Source: Synechococcaceae bacterium WB9_2_112 (lineage in GTDB: Bacteria > Cyanobacteriota > Cyanobacteriia > PCC-6307 > Cyanobiaceae). Taken from it: a stretch of DNA of 33,351 nucleotides. The stretch is taken from positions 1 through 33,351 of the forward strand of contig RGUW01000006.1 of assembly GCA_010027605.1 (NCBI GenBank), read 5' to 3'. Below the pieces are notes generated by a model, which saw nothing but the letters and a program-made list of their open reading frames with translations, had not been told where the DNA came from and did not search any database. The position numbers and the translations under genes are program-made. Below are positions 7,902 to 15,935 of this stretch, one piece after another; position 1 is the stretch's first letter; every line of letters begins with the position of its first letter.

Positions 7902-9036
7902 ATGGCAGTCCTGCGCGCTCCTTCGCTGGCGGCAGCGGGTTCGCTGCTCCTGCTGTTGCCCCCGGCTCTGATGCCGCCGGGTCTGGCGGCAGCGGCTTTG
8001 GTGCCACCGGTGGGGGCCCAGCCTCGGACGTCGCTGCAGGCTGCCGCTCCCGCCGGGGCGGCGGGCCTGGGGCGCCAGTCGTTTGTGGCGGTCGCGGTGC
8101 GTCGCGCCGGGCCCTCGATCGTGACCATCGACACCGAGCGCACGGTCATGGTCCGAGGTGGGGCCGCCGGCCTGCCGGCGCCGTTGATGAATGACCCCTT
8201 CTTCCGGCAGTTCTTCGGCTTGCCTCAGTTCGTGGTTCCGCCGTCGCAGCGCACCGAGCGCGGCCAGGGCAGTGGCTTCATCTTCGATGCCGGCGGGCTG
8301 ATCCTCACCAATGCCCATGTGGTCGAGAAGAGCGACAAGGTCACCGTCGGTCTGCAGGACGGCCGGCGGGTTCAGGGCACCGTGGTGGGTCTTGACCCCA
8401 TCACCGATCTGGCGGTCGTGCGACTGGCCGGTTCTGGCCCCTGGCCCCTGGCGCCGCTGGGCAATTCCGATGGGCTGCAGGTGGGCGACTGGGCCATTGC
8501 GGTCGGCAATCCCTTCGGTCTCGACAACACCGTGACCCTTGGGATCATCAGCAACCTCAACCGCAACGCCAGCAAGCTCGGCATCACCGACAAGCGCCTT
8601 GATCTGATTCAGACCGACGCGGCGATCAATCCCGGCAACTCGGGTGGGCCGTTGCTCAACGCCGATGGTGAGGTGATCGGGATCAACACTCTGGTGCGCT
8701 CGGGGCCGGGGGCGGGCCTGGGGTTTGCGATTCCGATCAACCGGGCCCGCGACATCGCCGGCCAGCTGATCAGCAAGGGTCGGGCCAGTCACCCGATGAT
8801 CGGGGTGGGGGGTGGTATCGGTTGCCCCGGGTGGCCCGGCGGCCCAGGCCGGTCTGCAGCAGGGTGATGTGATTGTGGCCGCCGGGGGGCAACCCATCGA
8901 CAGCGCCAGCCAGCTGGTCAACGCCGTGGAACGCACGGGCGTGGGCAACGGCCTGGCCCTCACGGTCAACCGGGCTGGCCAGGTGCTGCAGCTGCAGGTG
9001 ACCCCTGCCGATCTGGGCAGTCTCAACCGGGGTTGA
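7902..9036 (+). pseudogene. htrA: HtrA/Deg-type serine protease, frameshifted before the PDZ domain
   Basis: A periplasmic or lumenal quality-control protease. A signal-like hydrophobic N-terminus (about residues 9-40) precedes the trypsin-like domain. The catalytic residues are all visible: His139 in TNAHVV, Asp169 in DPITDLAVV and Ser247 in GNSGGP. The first frame stops at 8867 after [11 protein letters not shown]. The PDZ domain ([20 protein letters not shown] onward) continues in another frame from about 8812 to 9036. The linker expected between IGV and the PDZ start is shortened, so a block of unknown length has been lost at a G-rich run near 8802-8812. Without correction the product would be a protease domain with no PDZ domain. 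It overlaps the convergent gene at 9023 by 14 bases. Confidence 0.85.
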
Positions 9037-9253
9037 TCGGCTGCATCGCGGTGGCGCCGCTGCCGGGCTGAACAGGTCCAGACAGCTGTTGGCGCATCAC
9101 CCATTGGGTGGCGGCCTTCTGGCTGTGCCAGGCCTGCAGGAGCTGTTTGGCCAATGTCTGCAGGGTCTGGGGGTCGTCGGTCGCATCGATCGCCCGGCTC
9201 ATGCGCTCCAGCTCAAACTGCTGGCCCAGGCTGAGGCTGAGGGGTTCGCTCAT
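9023..9253 (-). CDS. Conserved small helical protein
   Basis: A 76-residue soluble protein. A helical central part (LGQQFELERMSRAIDATDDP, LAKQLLQAWHSQKAATQWVM) is followed by a short Gly/Pro-rich tail. I associate this pattern with a small protein conserved in Synechococcus-type genomes. No functional motif is seen. The ATG at 9253 is clear, and its 3' end overlaps the end of htrA by 14 bases in convergent orientation. Confidence 0.65.
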   Translation of the reverse strand: MSEPLSLSLGQQFELERMSRAIDATDDPQTLQTLAKQLLQAWHSQKAATQWVMRQQLSGPVQPGSGATAMQPINPG

Positions 9254-9360
9254 GGCGTTGCGGGGATGCGCAGTGCCCCAATGCTAAAAAATGTTTCGAG
9301 CGTTCCCGTCGTCGATGCGACCGTGCATCGGGATTGTCTTGGATCCCTGTTGGCCTGGGA

Positions 9361-9558
9361 TCAGCCTTGTTCGCGCAGCTGGTCGACACAGCGGGTCACG
9401 CATTCGCCGTCGTCGAGGGAGCAGGTGGTGATGCACTCGAAGTAGGACTCCATGGCATCCCAGGTCTGGTGCTGGTGCTCAGCGTGGCCGGCGGGCCGCA
9501 CCGCAGCGGCGGCGCCACCGAGCTCCATGCCGCTCTGGCCGAACTGTGCTTGTGCCAT
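9361..9558 (-). CDS. Small twin-CX3C protein
   Basis: A 65-residue protein. Its N-terminal half is Ala/Gly/Gln-rich and variable-looking, and its C-terminal part is MESYFECITTCSLDDGECVT followed by RCVDQLRE. The four cysteines form two CX3C pairs separated by six residues, which would allow a disulfide-linked helical hairpin or binding of a metal. There is no signal peptide. The ATG at 9558 is the only start, and there is no neighbour in the same transcript. Confidence 0.65.
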   Translation of the reverse strand: MAQAQFGQSGMELGGAAAAVRPAGHAEHQHQTWDAMESYFECITTCSLDDGECVTRCVDQLREQG

Positions 9559-9674
9559 GGAACATGCCGTGCGAAGTCCTTGAAGTCAGCCTATGCACAC
9601 AGAACTCTTGACACCAGCAGAATGAGTCTCAATGCCTAATGGTCTGTGAAGTTTCTTGACGGCATGCCGTGTGG

Positions 9675-11399
9675 TCAGGATTTTCCCTGGCGCTGCAGCT
9701 GTTTGGACTTCTGCTTCTCGCGGTTGGCGGCCCGTTTGGCAGCGCGGGCCTGCTCCTCTGATGCGGCCCGAAGTGCTTCGGCCTCCTCCTCTTTTTTCTG
9801 CAGGTAGTAGGCGTAATCGCCGCGGTAGCGCACCAGCTCGCCATCGCGCAGCTCGACGATGGTGTTGGCGACCCGCGAGATGAAGTAGCGGTCGTGGCTC
9901 ACCAGCAGGGCGGCGCCCTCGTACTCGATCAGGGCGTCCTCGAGCATCTGCTTGGCCGGAATATCGAGGTGGTTGGTGGGCTCATCGAGCACCAGCAGGT
10001 TGCAGGGCTGCAGCAGCATCAGGGCCAGGGCCAGGCGCGCCTTCTCGCCGCCGGAGAGCTTGCCGGCCTCCTTGAACACGCTCTCGTTGGAGAAGCAGAA
10101 GTTGCCCAGCAGGCTGCGCACCTGGGTCTGGGTCCAGTCGGGAACGGCCTCGAAGATCGTGTCGATGACGGTCTTGGAGAGATCCAGGGCCTCGGCCTGG
10201 TTCTGCTCGAAGTAGCCGGCGATCACGTTGTGCTCGCCCAGGCGGGCGACCCCCTCATCGGGGGTTTCGCTGCCCATGATCAGCCGCAGCAGTGTGGACT
10301 TGCCGGCGCCGTTGGGGCCCACAAAGGCGATGCGGTCGCCCCGTTCGATCTCGAGCCCGGCCCCCAGAAACAGGATCTGCTCGCCATAGCTGTGGCTCAG
10401 GTCCTTGATCTCGGCCACCAGGCGGCCCGAGCGCGGCGGCTCGGGAAAGCGGAAGCGCGGACCCCCCAGGGTTTCGATCGGGGCTTCGACGCGCTCGACC
10501 TTCTCGAGCAGCTTCTCGCGGCTCTTGGCCTGGGTCGAGCGGGTGGCGCTGGCCCTGAAGCGGTCGATGTAGGCCTGCTGCTCGGCCAGTTCCTTTTGCT
10601 GGCGCTCGAACGCTGCCTGGGTCGCCTCGCGCTCGAGGGCTTTCTGCTCGAGGTGCTGGCTGTAGTTGCCCAGGTAGGTGCGGGAGATGCCGCGCTCGGT
10701 CTCGACGATCTGGTTGCAGACCCGATCCAGAAAGGTGCGGTCGTGGCTGATCACCACCAGGGCAGCGCTCTGCTCGAGCAGGTAGCCCTCCAGCCACTGG
10801 ATCGTCTCGACGTCCAGGTGGTTGGTGGGTTCGTCGAGCAGCAGCAGATCGGGCTCCTGCAGCAGGATCTTGCCCAGGGCGATGCGCATCTGCCAGCCGC
10901 CCGAATAGTCGGCCACCAGCTGCTCGGCGCCTTCAGGGGTGAAGCCGATCGTGGGCAGCAGCTTGTCGATGCGGGCGTCAAGCTCGTAGCCGTGCAGCGC
11001 TTCGAAGCGCTCATGCAGGTGGCCCAGCTCGTGGATCAGCTCTTCGAGGTGATCGGGGTCTGCGGCGGCTTTGTCGCTGGCCATCTCGGTTTCGACGGCG
11101 CGGGTGCGGTTGAGCACGTCGGCCGCCTCGCCGAAGGCCTGAAACAGCTCGGCGCGCACCGTGCGCTGGGGGTCGACGTCGAACTCCTGCTGCAGGTAGG
11201 CGATGCGTGGGTTGCCCTGCCGCACGATCTGACCGCTGCTGGGCTCCTCGAGGCCTGCGATAAGACGCATCTGGGTCGATTTGCCGGCGCCGTTGACCCC
11301 CACCAGGCCGATGCGATCGCCCGCCTTGACCTCCCAGGTCACGTCGCGCAGCACCTCGCCGGTGGGATAGATCTTGCTGATCTTTTCGAGGCGCAGCAC
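9675..11399 (-). CDS. ABC-F family ATP-binding protein (Uup/EttA-like)
   Basis: A 574-residue protein with two ABC ATPase domains and no membrane segments. ABC-F proteins act on ribosomes rather than in transport. Domain 1 has Walker A GVNGAGKST, signature YSGGWQMR and Walker B LLLLDEPTNHLD. Domain 2 has GPNGAGKST, LSGGEKARLA and LLVLDEPTNHLD. The charged ABC-F linker (residues about 235-320) lies between them, and a Lys/Arg/Gln-rich coiled tail ends the protein. The start is a GTG at 11399, immediately before the LRLEKISKIYPTGEV strand that opens the first domain. The subfamily (Uup, YfmR or EttA) cannot be fixed by eye. Confidence 0.9.
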   Translation of the reverse strand: MLRLEKISKIYPTGEVLRDVTWEVKAGDRIGLVGVNGAGKSTQMRLIAGLEEPSSGQIVRQGNPRIAYLQQEFDVDPQRTVRAELFQAFGEAADVLNRTRAVETEMASDKAAADPDHLEELIHELGHLHERFEALHGYELDARIDKLLPTIGFTPEGAEQLVADYSGGWQMRIALGKILLQEPDLLLLDEPTNHLDVETIQWLEGYLLEQSAALVVISHDRTFLDRVCNQIVETERGISRTYLGNYSQHLEQKALEREATQAAFERQQKELAEQQAYIDRFRASATRSTQAKSREKLLEKVERVEAPIETLGGPRFRFPEPPRSGRLVAEIKDLSHSYGEQILFLGAGLEIERGDRIAFVGPNGAGKSTLLRLIMGSETPDEGVARLGEHNVIAGYFEQNQAEALDLSKTVIDTIFEAVPDWTQTQVRSLLGNFCFSNESVFKEAGKLSGGEKARLALALMLLQPCNLLVLDEPTNHLDIPAKQMLEDALIEYEGAALLVSHDRYFISRVANTIVELRDGELVRYRGDYAYYLQKKEEEAEALRAASEEQARAAKRAANREKQKSKQLQRQGKS

Positions 11400-11497
11400 G
11401 GCTTCAGGGGTACAGGAGCAGTCGGCGCCTGAGTGTCGCCGGACGCCATCATCCCGCTCGGCCAGACTGCCGGTTGCTGCACGTCACGGCGCCCCGA

Positions 11498-11763
11498 TGA
11501 TCAAACGGCTCGAGCAGGTGGCGGCGCTGGTGGTGGCCGCGGGCCTGGCGATCGTCAGCTACTGGCTGTTCTTCAGCTGGGCCCAGGGCGGTGGTTCGCA
11601 GCGGCGTGATCTGCCCAGCCGTTCACAGGCCTCCCCTGGCCTTGAGCAGCCACTGCTTGCTGGCCGCATCGTCAAGCGAGGCGATATGGCTGCGCACCTC
11701 GTCGGCGCTCACCGGCAGGTCGTGGTCGTCGCCCAGGGCCACAATGCGGGCCAGGGCGCCTGA
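11498..11763 (+). CDS. Small single-pass membrane protein
   Basis: An 88-residue ORF divergent from the ABC-F gene. A membrane helix (VAALVVAAGLAIVSYWLFF, about residues 8-26) follows a short basic N-terminus (MIKRLEQ) and precedes a Gly/Arg/Ser tail. The first 45 residues look like a genuine small membrane protein. The remaining part overlaps the opposite-strand Nif11-like gene by 141 bases and has shadow character, so a frameshift or readthrough of the true stop is possible. The function is unknown. Confidence 0.5.
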
Positions 11764-11865
11764 GGGGTCCTGCAGGGCCTGGCGAAACAGCGATTGCGTC
11801 AGCTCTCCGTCTGCACGGATCAGCTCATAGAGCGCTGCGGCATTGCCGCTGCTGCTGGCGGTCAT
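11623..11865 (-). CDS. Nif11-like protein
   Basis: An 80-residue protein whose pattern fits the Nif11 domain: a helix ALYELIRADGELTQSLFRQA, a second helix with ARIVALGDDHDL, and a closing VSADEVRSHIASL segment. Nif11 proteins occur with nitrogen-fixation genes and as leader peptides of ribosomal peptide natural products. This one ends KARGGL with no peptide core after the Gly-Gly, and no modification enzyme is nearby, so a leader role is not supported. The ATG at 11865 is preferred, because the frame upstream is low in family-like features. Confidence 0.55.
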   Translation of the reverse strand: MTASSSGNAAALYELIRADGELTQSLFRQALQDPSGALARIVALGDDHDLPVSADEVRSHIASLDDAASKQWLLKARGGL

Positions 11866-11956
11866 GGTGCTCAGCCGTTGTGCTTCGACCTTATGGGGGA
11901 TCGGGGCGGTTGACCAACACCTGTTGCAGCTTGGCGCAAGGGTTGCCCTGGCTTGC

Positions 11957-12253
11957 TCAGGCTGCCTTGGGGTGTTCGGTCTCGGGGTCGCCGCAGGCTG
12001 AGGCATCCTCCATGCTGCGGGCGTCAAGGCAGAGCACCTTGCGCAGCTGAGCGTAGTTGCCGGCCAGGGCTTTGTTGCCGTCCTGCTGGGCGCCGTACTC
12101 GGCCCGTTGCAGCACGTGGTGCAGGTGGGTGAGCAGGTAGGTGCTGATCACCGCCGAGACGAGGACGTCACTGCGATCGGGGGTGCGCCGCTTGCGGCTG
12201 GCTCTGCTGGGGGATGCCGAGGTCGGGCGGGCCTGTCTGGAAAGGGTGGCCAT
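11957..12253 (-). CDS. Conserved hypothetical protein
   Basis: A 98-residue soluble protein from the ATG at 12253 (an ATG at 12289 would add 12 residues). A basic, Ser/Arg-rich N-terminus is followed by a helical region, DVLVSAVISTYLLTHLHHVL, then GAQQDGNKALAGNYAQLRKV and a Cys-containing acidic tail. I do not recognise the family. It is divergent from the ribbon-helix-helix gene, with about 100 bases between that could hold promoters for both. Confidence 0.5.
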   Translation of the reverse strand: MATLSRQARPTSASPSRASRKRRTPDRSDVLVSAVISTYLLTHLHHVLQRAEYGAQQDGNKALAGNYAQLRKVLCLDARSMEDASACGDPETEHPKAA

Positions 12254-12349
12254 GGGGACGGTGAGACGTCGTGCCCCAAGCATAGTCATGGATACTACCC
12301 TTGCGCATCTCTGTACACTTGCGGGTATCTCGAGGCATTCAGGCCGGCT

Positions 12350-12631
12350 GTGGCTACCCGCCAGAACTCCTCCAGTGGCCGGCCCAAGTCGCCTCGCATC
12401 CAGGTGGTGTTGCCTGAGGATCTCTGCCAGCGCCTGGCCGATCTGGCCGAGGGTGAAGCCCGCACGGTCAGCAACATGGCCAGAGTGCTGATCCAGCAGG
12501 GTGTGGAGCGCCTGGAACAGCAGCTCCAGCCCACCGATCGCTTCAGGGCTGCCCTGGAACAGCAGCAGCAGGGTCGGCCCCAGCGGTTGCGGGGGGCGCC
12601 CCGCCGCCTGCGCCTGCGCCCACCCCGATGA
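12350..12631 (+). CDS. Ribbon-helix-helix DNA-binding protein
   Basis: A 93-residue protein with a basic N-terminal arm (ATRQNSSSGRPKSPR) followed by a ribbon-helix-helix fold: strand RIQVVLPEDL, helix CQRLADLAEGEA and helix VSNMARVLIQQGVERLEQQL. The fold resembles CopG/Arc-type repressors that bind DNA as dimers through the strand. No toxin gene is adjacent, so I do not call it an antitoxin. The start is a GTG at 12350, since no ATG lies near the fold. Its Gln/Arg-rich tail overlaps the 3' end of the convergent anmK gene by 89 bases. Confidence 0.65.
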   Translation: MATRQNSSSGRPKSPRIQVVLPEDLCQRLADLAEGEARTVSNMARVLIQQGVERLEQQLQPTDRFRAALEQQQQGRPQRLRGAPRRLRLRPPR

Positions 12632-13754
12632 CGCGGCCGGCCGGATCGGCCCGCAGGCCCAGCACCGCAGACGCTGCGGCTCCGGTCACGCTGATCGCGT
12701 TGCCGGGATGGTGGCGCCAGTGCCACCAGGCCAGCAGGGCAAAGGCCAGGGCCTCCCGCTGCTGATCGGCAATGCCCAGATCCGCCAGGGGGCGCACAAT
12801 CGTGCCGCGGCAGCGCCGGCGCAGCTCCGCCATCAGGGTCTGATTGCGCGCTCCGCCGCCTGCCACCAGCAACTCGAGGGGCCGGGGCTGCAGGTCCTGG
12901 GCCACGCAGGCTGCGGCAAACCCCGTCAGGGTGGCCAGCACATCAGCAGGGTCGCGGTCGCCCATCTGGGCCAATCGGCGCTGCAGGTCGCTGCGGCCAT
13001 AGAGCTCGCGCCCGGTCGATTTGGGTGGTCGCTGTTGTGGATACGGCTCCTGCAGCCAGGCGTGGATCAGGGATTCATCGGCGGTTCCGCGACCCGCCCA
13101 GGCCCCTCCCAGGTCGTGCTTCAGGCTGCCGCCGCTGAACCGCTGCACCGCCAGATCGATCAGGCTGTTGGCCGGGCCGCAGTCCCAGCCCCGCAGGCAG
13201 GCGTCCTGCTCGGGGCCTGCCCGCGGCGGGATCAGGGTGATGTTGGCGATCCCGCCCAGGTTGAGCACCCCACGCCAGCCGTCGGTGCGGCCGAGCAGGG
13301 CCAGATCGGCCGGCGGCACCAGCGGAGCTCCCTGGCCGCCGAGGGCCAGGTCGGCGGCCCTGAAGTCAAACACCACCGGCTGCCCCAGCAGGGTGGCCAG
13401 CAGGGGGGCCTGCAGCAGCTGCAGGCTGGCGCCCCGTTGCTGGTGCTGTGGTGGCCTGTGCCACACGGTCTGGCCGTGGCAGCCCACCAGCTGGGCCTGC
13501 TGATCGGGGTCGCACGCCTGGGCGGCCAGGGCCTGTTGCTCGGTGACCGCCTCGGCCAGGGCCAGCAGCGCGGCGGTGTCCAGCGCTGCACCCTGTCCCG
13601 CTTCGATGAGCCGCTGTTGCAGTGCCGCTGGATAGGGCCTGCTGGCGCTCGCCAGAATCTGCCAGCGGGGGGCGGCGCAGGGGCCGCTGAAGCGGACCAG
13701 CACCGCATCGACGCCATCGGCGCTGGTGCCGCTCATCAACCCCAGCACCCGCAT
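12543..13754 (-). CDS. anmK: Anhydro-N-acetylmuramic acid kinase
   Basis: AnmK phosphorylates 1,6-anhydro-N-acetylmuramic acid released during peptidoglycan turnover, giving MurNAc-6-phosphate for recycling. The 403-residue protein has the N-terminal phosphate-binding MSGTSADGVDAVL (residues 7-19), GCHGQTVWH, LNLGGIANITLI, WDCGPANSLIDLA and the C-terminal LLVAGGGARNQTLM. These are in the order of the ASKHA kinase fold. The ATG at 13754 places the Met two residues before the first strand. The gene begins 4 bases after the ktrA stop. The C-terminal 30 residues are Gly/Ala/Pro-rich and overlap the convergent regulator gene. Confidence 0.93.
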   Translation of the reverse strand: MRVLGLMSGTSADGVDAVLVRFSGPCAAPRWQILASASRPYPAALQQRLIEAGQGAALDTAALLALAEAVTEQQALAAQACDPDQQAQLVGCHGQTVWHRPPQHQQRGASLQLLQAPLLATLLGQPVVFDFRAADLALGGQGAPLVPPADLALLGRTDGWRGVLNLGGIANITLIPPRAGPEQDACLRGWDCGPANSLIDLAVQRFSGGSLKHDLGGAWAGRGTADESLIHAWLQEPYPQQRPPKSTGRELYGRSDLQRRLAQMGDRDPADVLATLTGFAAACVAQDLQPRPLELLVAGGGARNQTLMAELRRRCRGTIVRPLADLGIADQQREALAFALLAWWHWRHHPGNAISVTGAAASAVLGLRADPAGRVIGVGAGAGGGAPPATAGADPAAAVPGQP

Positions 13755-13758
13755 CGGC

Positions 13759-14463
13759 CTAGCCCGTCGGCAGCGACTCAAGGGCTTCGCTGGTGCCCAT
13801 CACCACCAGCAGTTCGTTGGCCTGCAGGATCTGGGAGGCCGGTGGGTTGACCCTGAGCTTGTTGTCTGGCCCTGCCGCCAGCACGCTCACATTGAAGTTC
13901 TTGCGCAGGTTGAGATCCCGCAGTGACTGGCCGACGAAGGCGTTGGGCACCCTGATCTCCTCGATGCTGTTGCGGTCATCGAGCCGCAGGCGTTCGAGCA
14001 GGTTGGGGCGCACCAGCTCCATGCCCAAGCGGGTGCCCTGCATCTTCGAGGGAAACACCACCTTGTCGGCACCGACGCGGCGCAGCATCTTTTCGTGCAG
14101 GTCGCTGGTGGCCCGGGCGATCACCTGCCTGACCCGGCTTCCCTGACCGTCCTTGACGATCAGGGTGGCGGTGATGCTGGCTTCGATCGGTTCGCTGATG
14201 GCAACCACCACGGTGCCCACATCGAGCACGCCGGCTGCACGCAGGGCTTCTTCGTCGGTGCAGTCGACGACCCGGGCCTCAAGCGAGGACGCCTGTTGGC
14301 GCAGATCGTCGATGGCCCGATGGCTGGCGTCAATGGCCAGCACCTCGGCGCCAAAACGCAGCAGTTCCATGCAGACGGCGCTGCCGAAGCGTCCGACGCC
14401 GATCACCGCAAAACCTTCGCTGGCTTCGGGCGTGCCGCCCTGCCATTGCCACCATTGCGTCAT
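13759..14463 (-). CDS. ktrA: KtrA/TrkA-type potassium channel regulatory subunit
   Basis: A 234-residue cytoplasmic RCK protein that gates a KtrB-type potassium/sodium channel. The N-terminal Rossmann motif GVGRFG (residues 22-27), with Asp45 at the end of the second strand, indicates NAD(H) or ATP/ADP binding. The C-terminal RCK-C part (IEEIRVPNAFVGQSLRDLNL onward, about residues 165-230) is present. No ktrB is next to it: upstream on the same strand there is a 64-base gap and then a peroxiredoxin gene. It precedes anmK by 4 bases and may share its transcript. Confidence 0.9.
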   Translation of the reverse strand: MTQWWQWQGGTPEASEGFAVIGVGRFGSAVCMELLRFGAEVLAIDASHRAIDDLRQQASSLEARVVDCTDEEALRAAGVLDVGTVVVAISEPIEASITATLIVKDGQGSRVRQVIARATSDLHEKMLRRVGADKVVFPSKMQGTRLGMELVRPNLLERLRLDDRNSIEEIRVPNAFVGQSLRDLNLRKNFNVSVLAAGPDNKLRVNPPASQILQANELLVVMGTSEALESLPTG

Positions 14464-14527
14464 CGGTTCAGGAATGCCGGAGGAGCCAGCGGTGCTGATT
14501 CTGGCGCCACCGGCAGGTCCTGGGGCC

Positions 14528-15163
14528 TCAGCGGTTGGGCTGGGGCGTCATGCGCAGGTAGGGCCTGATCTCGGTGACGCCCTTGGGGAATTTGCCGCGG
14601 GCTTCATCGGTGGGGATCGAAGGCACCACCACACAGTCGTCGCCGTCCTTCCAGTTGACCGGGGTGGCCACCTGGTGATGGTCGGTGAGCTGCAGTGAGT
14701 CGATCACGCGCAGGATCTCGTCGAAGTTGCGGCCGGTGCTGGCGGGGTACGTGATCTGCAGACGCAGCTTCTTGTTGGGGTCGATGATGAACACCGAGCG
14801 CACCGTCAGGTTGTTGAGCGCGTTGGGATGGATCATCCCGTAAAGGTCGCTGACCTTCTTGTCTTCGTCGGCCAGGATCGGATAGTCGACGGTGGTCTTC
14901 TGGGTCTCGTTGATGTCGCAGATCCAGCCCTGGTGGCTCTCGGCTGAGTCGACGCTGAGGGCGATGGTCTTGACGTTGCGCTTCTCCCACTCGGGCCGCA
15001 GGCGTGACACCTCGCCCAGTTCGGTGGTGCACACCGGGGTGTAGTCAGCGGGGTGGGAGAACAGCACCACCCAGCTGTCGCCGGCGAAGTCGTACAGGTT
15101 GATGGGGCCCAGCTGGGAGTTCTGGGTGAAATCGGGCACGGTGTCGCCCAGTTGCAGAGCCAT
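14528..15163 (-). CDS. 1-Cys peroxiredoxin (Prx6 type)
   Basis: A 211-residue cytosolic peroxidase that reduces hydrogen peroxide and organic hydroperoxides. The peroxidatic Cys45 lies in the Prx6-type motif HPADYTPVCTTE. The C-terminal extension (VATPVNWKDGDDCVVVPSIP, GVTEIRPYLR) is typical of the 1-Cys class, and no resolving Cys is apparent at the 2-Cys position. The length fits the family. The ATG at 15163 starts directly with the MALQLGDTVPDF strand. No regulatory site was recognised upstream. Confidence 0.92.
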   Translation of the reverse strand: MALQLGDTVPDFTQNSQLGPINLYDFAGDSWVVLFSHPADYTPVCTTELGEVSRLRPEWEKRNVKTIALSVDSAESHQGWICDINETQKTTVDYPILADEDKKVSDLYGMIHPNALNNLTVRSVFIIDPNKKLRLQITYPASTGRNFDEILRVIDSLQLTDHHQVATPVNWKDGDDCVVVPSIPTDEARGKFPKGVTEIRPYLRMTPQPNR

Positions 15164-15216
15164 GGCAGGAAGGGTGTTGACGCGGGAGAAACGAGGGAGC
15201 CGGAACAGCTGTCGAC

Positions 15217-15915
15217 CTATCTTGACATAGTCGATCGGGAATTGGAGGTACTTGCGCGTTCAAGCAGCAGGCAGGGCAGGCCTGCGGCCCTGGCGCCGGC
15301 GAGATCCTCGGGGCTGTCGCCCACGTGCCAGGCCTGATCGCGGCTGAGCTGCAGGGCCTCCAACGCGAGCGAAAACGGGCGGGGGTCGGGCTTGGCGGCG
15401 CCGGCCACCGAGGACACCACCACCGCATCGAGCAGCGGGCTCAGCCCCAGACCCTCGAGCAGGCCGTGGAGCCTGCGATCAAAGTTGCTGACCACGGCCA
15501 GGCGCAGCCCCGCCTCACGCCACCGGATCAACTGGGCTTCCACATCGGCGTAGACCTGCCATTGGCCGGGATCGGCAAAGTGCTCGAACAGGGCCCGCTG
15601 CAGCTCGGGTTCGGCGGCGGGTGCCTCAACGGCGGCAAAGGTCGCGTTGATGCGTTCACCCCACCAGTTGCGCTCTGCTTCGAGCAGAGTCTCGTCATCG
15701 AGGTCGCCGAAAGCCAGGGGCGGCGCCTGGCGGTAGATGGCGGGGAAGACTGCATCGATGGCGGCGGCCTCAACGCTGACGCCGTGCCGTTCGGCCACGG
15801 CGGCATAGCTGCTGCCGACCGATTGGCGCAGGTCGATCAGGGTACCCATGGCGTCGAGCAGCAGACCCCTGGGTCTTGGCCAGGCCGGCTGCTGCTGGGT
15901 TGAAGGGGTCTGCAT
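15217..15915 (-). CDS. HAD-IA family hydrolase
   Basis: A 232-residue HAD hydrolase (245 if it starts at 15954). The nucleophile motif reads DAMGTLIDL in place of the usual DxDGT. Thr/Ser in VVSNFDRR, Lys in AGAAKPDPRPF and the acidic pair in GDSPEDLAGA are present. A Met replaces the second Asp, which normally acts as general acid, and this resembles the HDHD3-like group. Phosphoglycolate phosphatase-like activity is possible but cannot be claimed. The 15954 start overlaps the upstream oxidoreductase gene by 19 bases; I chose 15915 for its position closer to the fold. Confidence 0.78.
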   Translation of the reverse strand: MQTPSTQQQPAWPRPRGLLLDAMGTLIDLRQSVGSSYAAVAERHGVSVEAAAIDAVFPAIYRQAPPLAFGDLDDETLLEAERNWWGERINATFAAVEAPAAEPELQRALFEHFADPGQWQVYADVEAQLIRWREAGLRLAVVSNFDRRLHGLLEGLGLSPLLDAVVVSSVAGAAKPDPRPFSLALEALQLSRDQAWHVGDSPEDLAGARAAGLPCLLLERASTSNSRSTMSR

Positions 15916-15935
15916 GGTCGCTGGCCGCTGCACAT

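Noticed and set aside
9659-9670. Perfect 12-bp palindrome ACGGCATGCCGT just after the ABC-F stop
   Set aside because: It could be a hairpin, but there is no loop and no T tract after it on either strand, so it is not supported as a terminator.
9894-11432. A 512-residue open frame antisense to the ABC-F gene
   Set aside because: Shadow of a real gene: composition is Leu/Gly/Gln/Val-repetitive and no domain is seen.
12350-12631. Antitoxin of a toxin-antitoxin pair
   Set aside because: The ribbon-helix-helix fold would fit, but no toxin-like gene is adjacent on the same strand.
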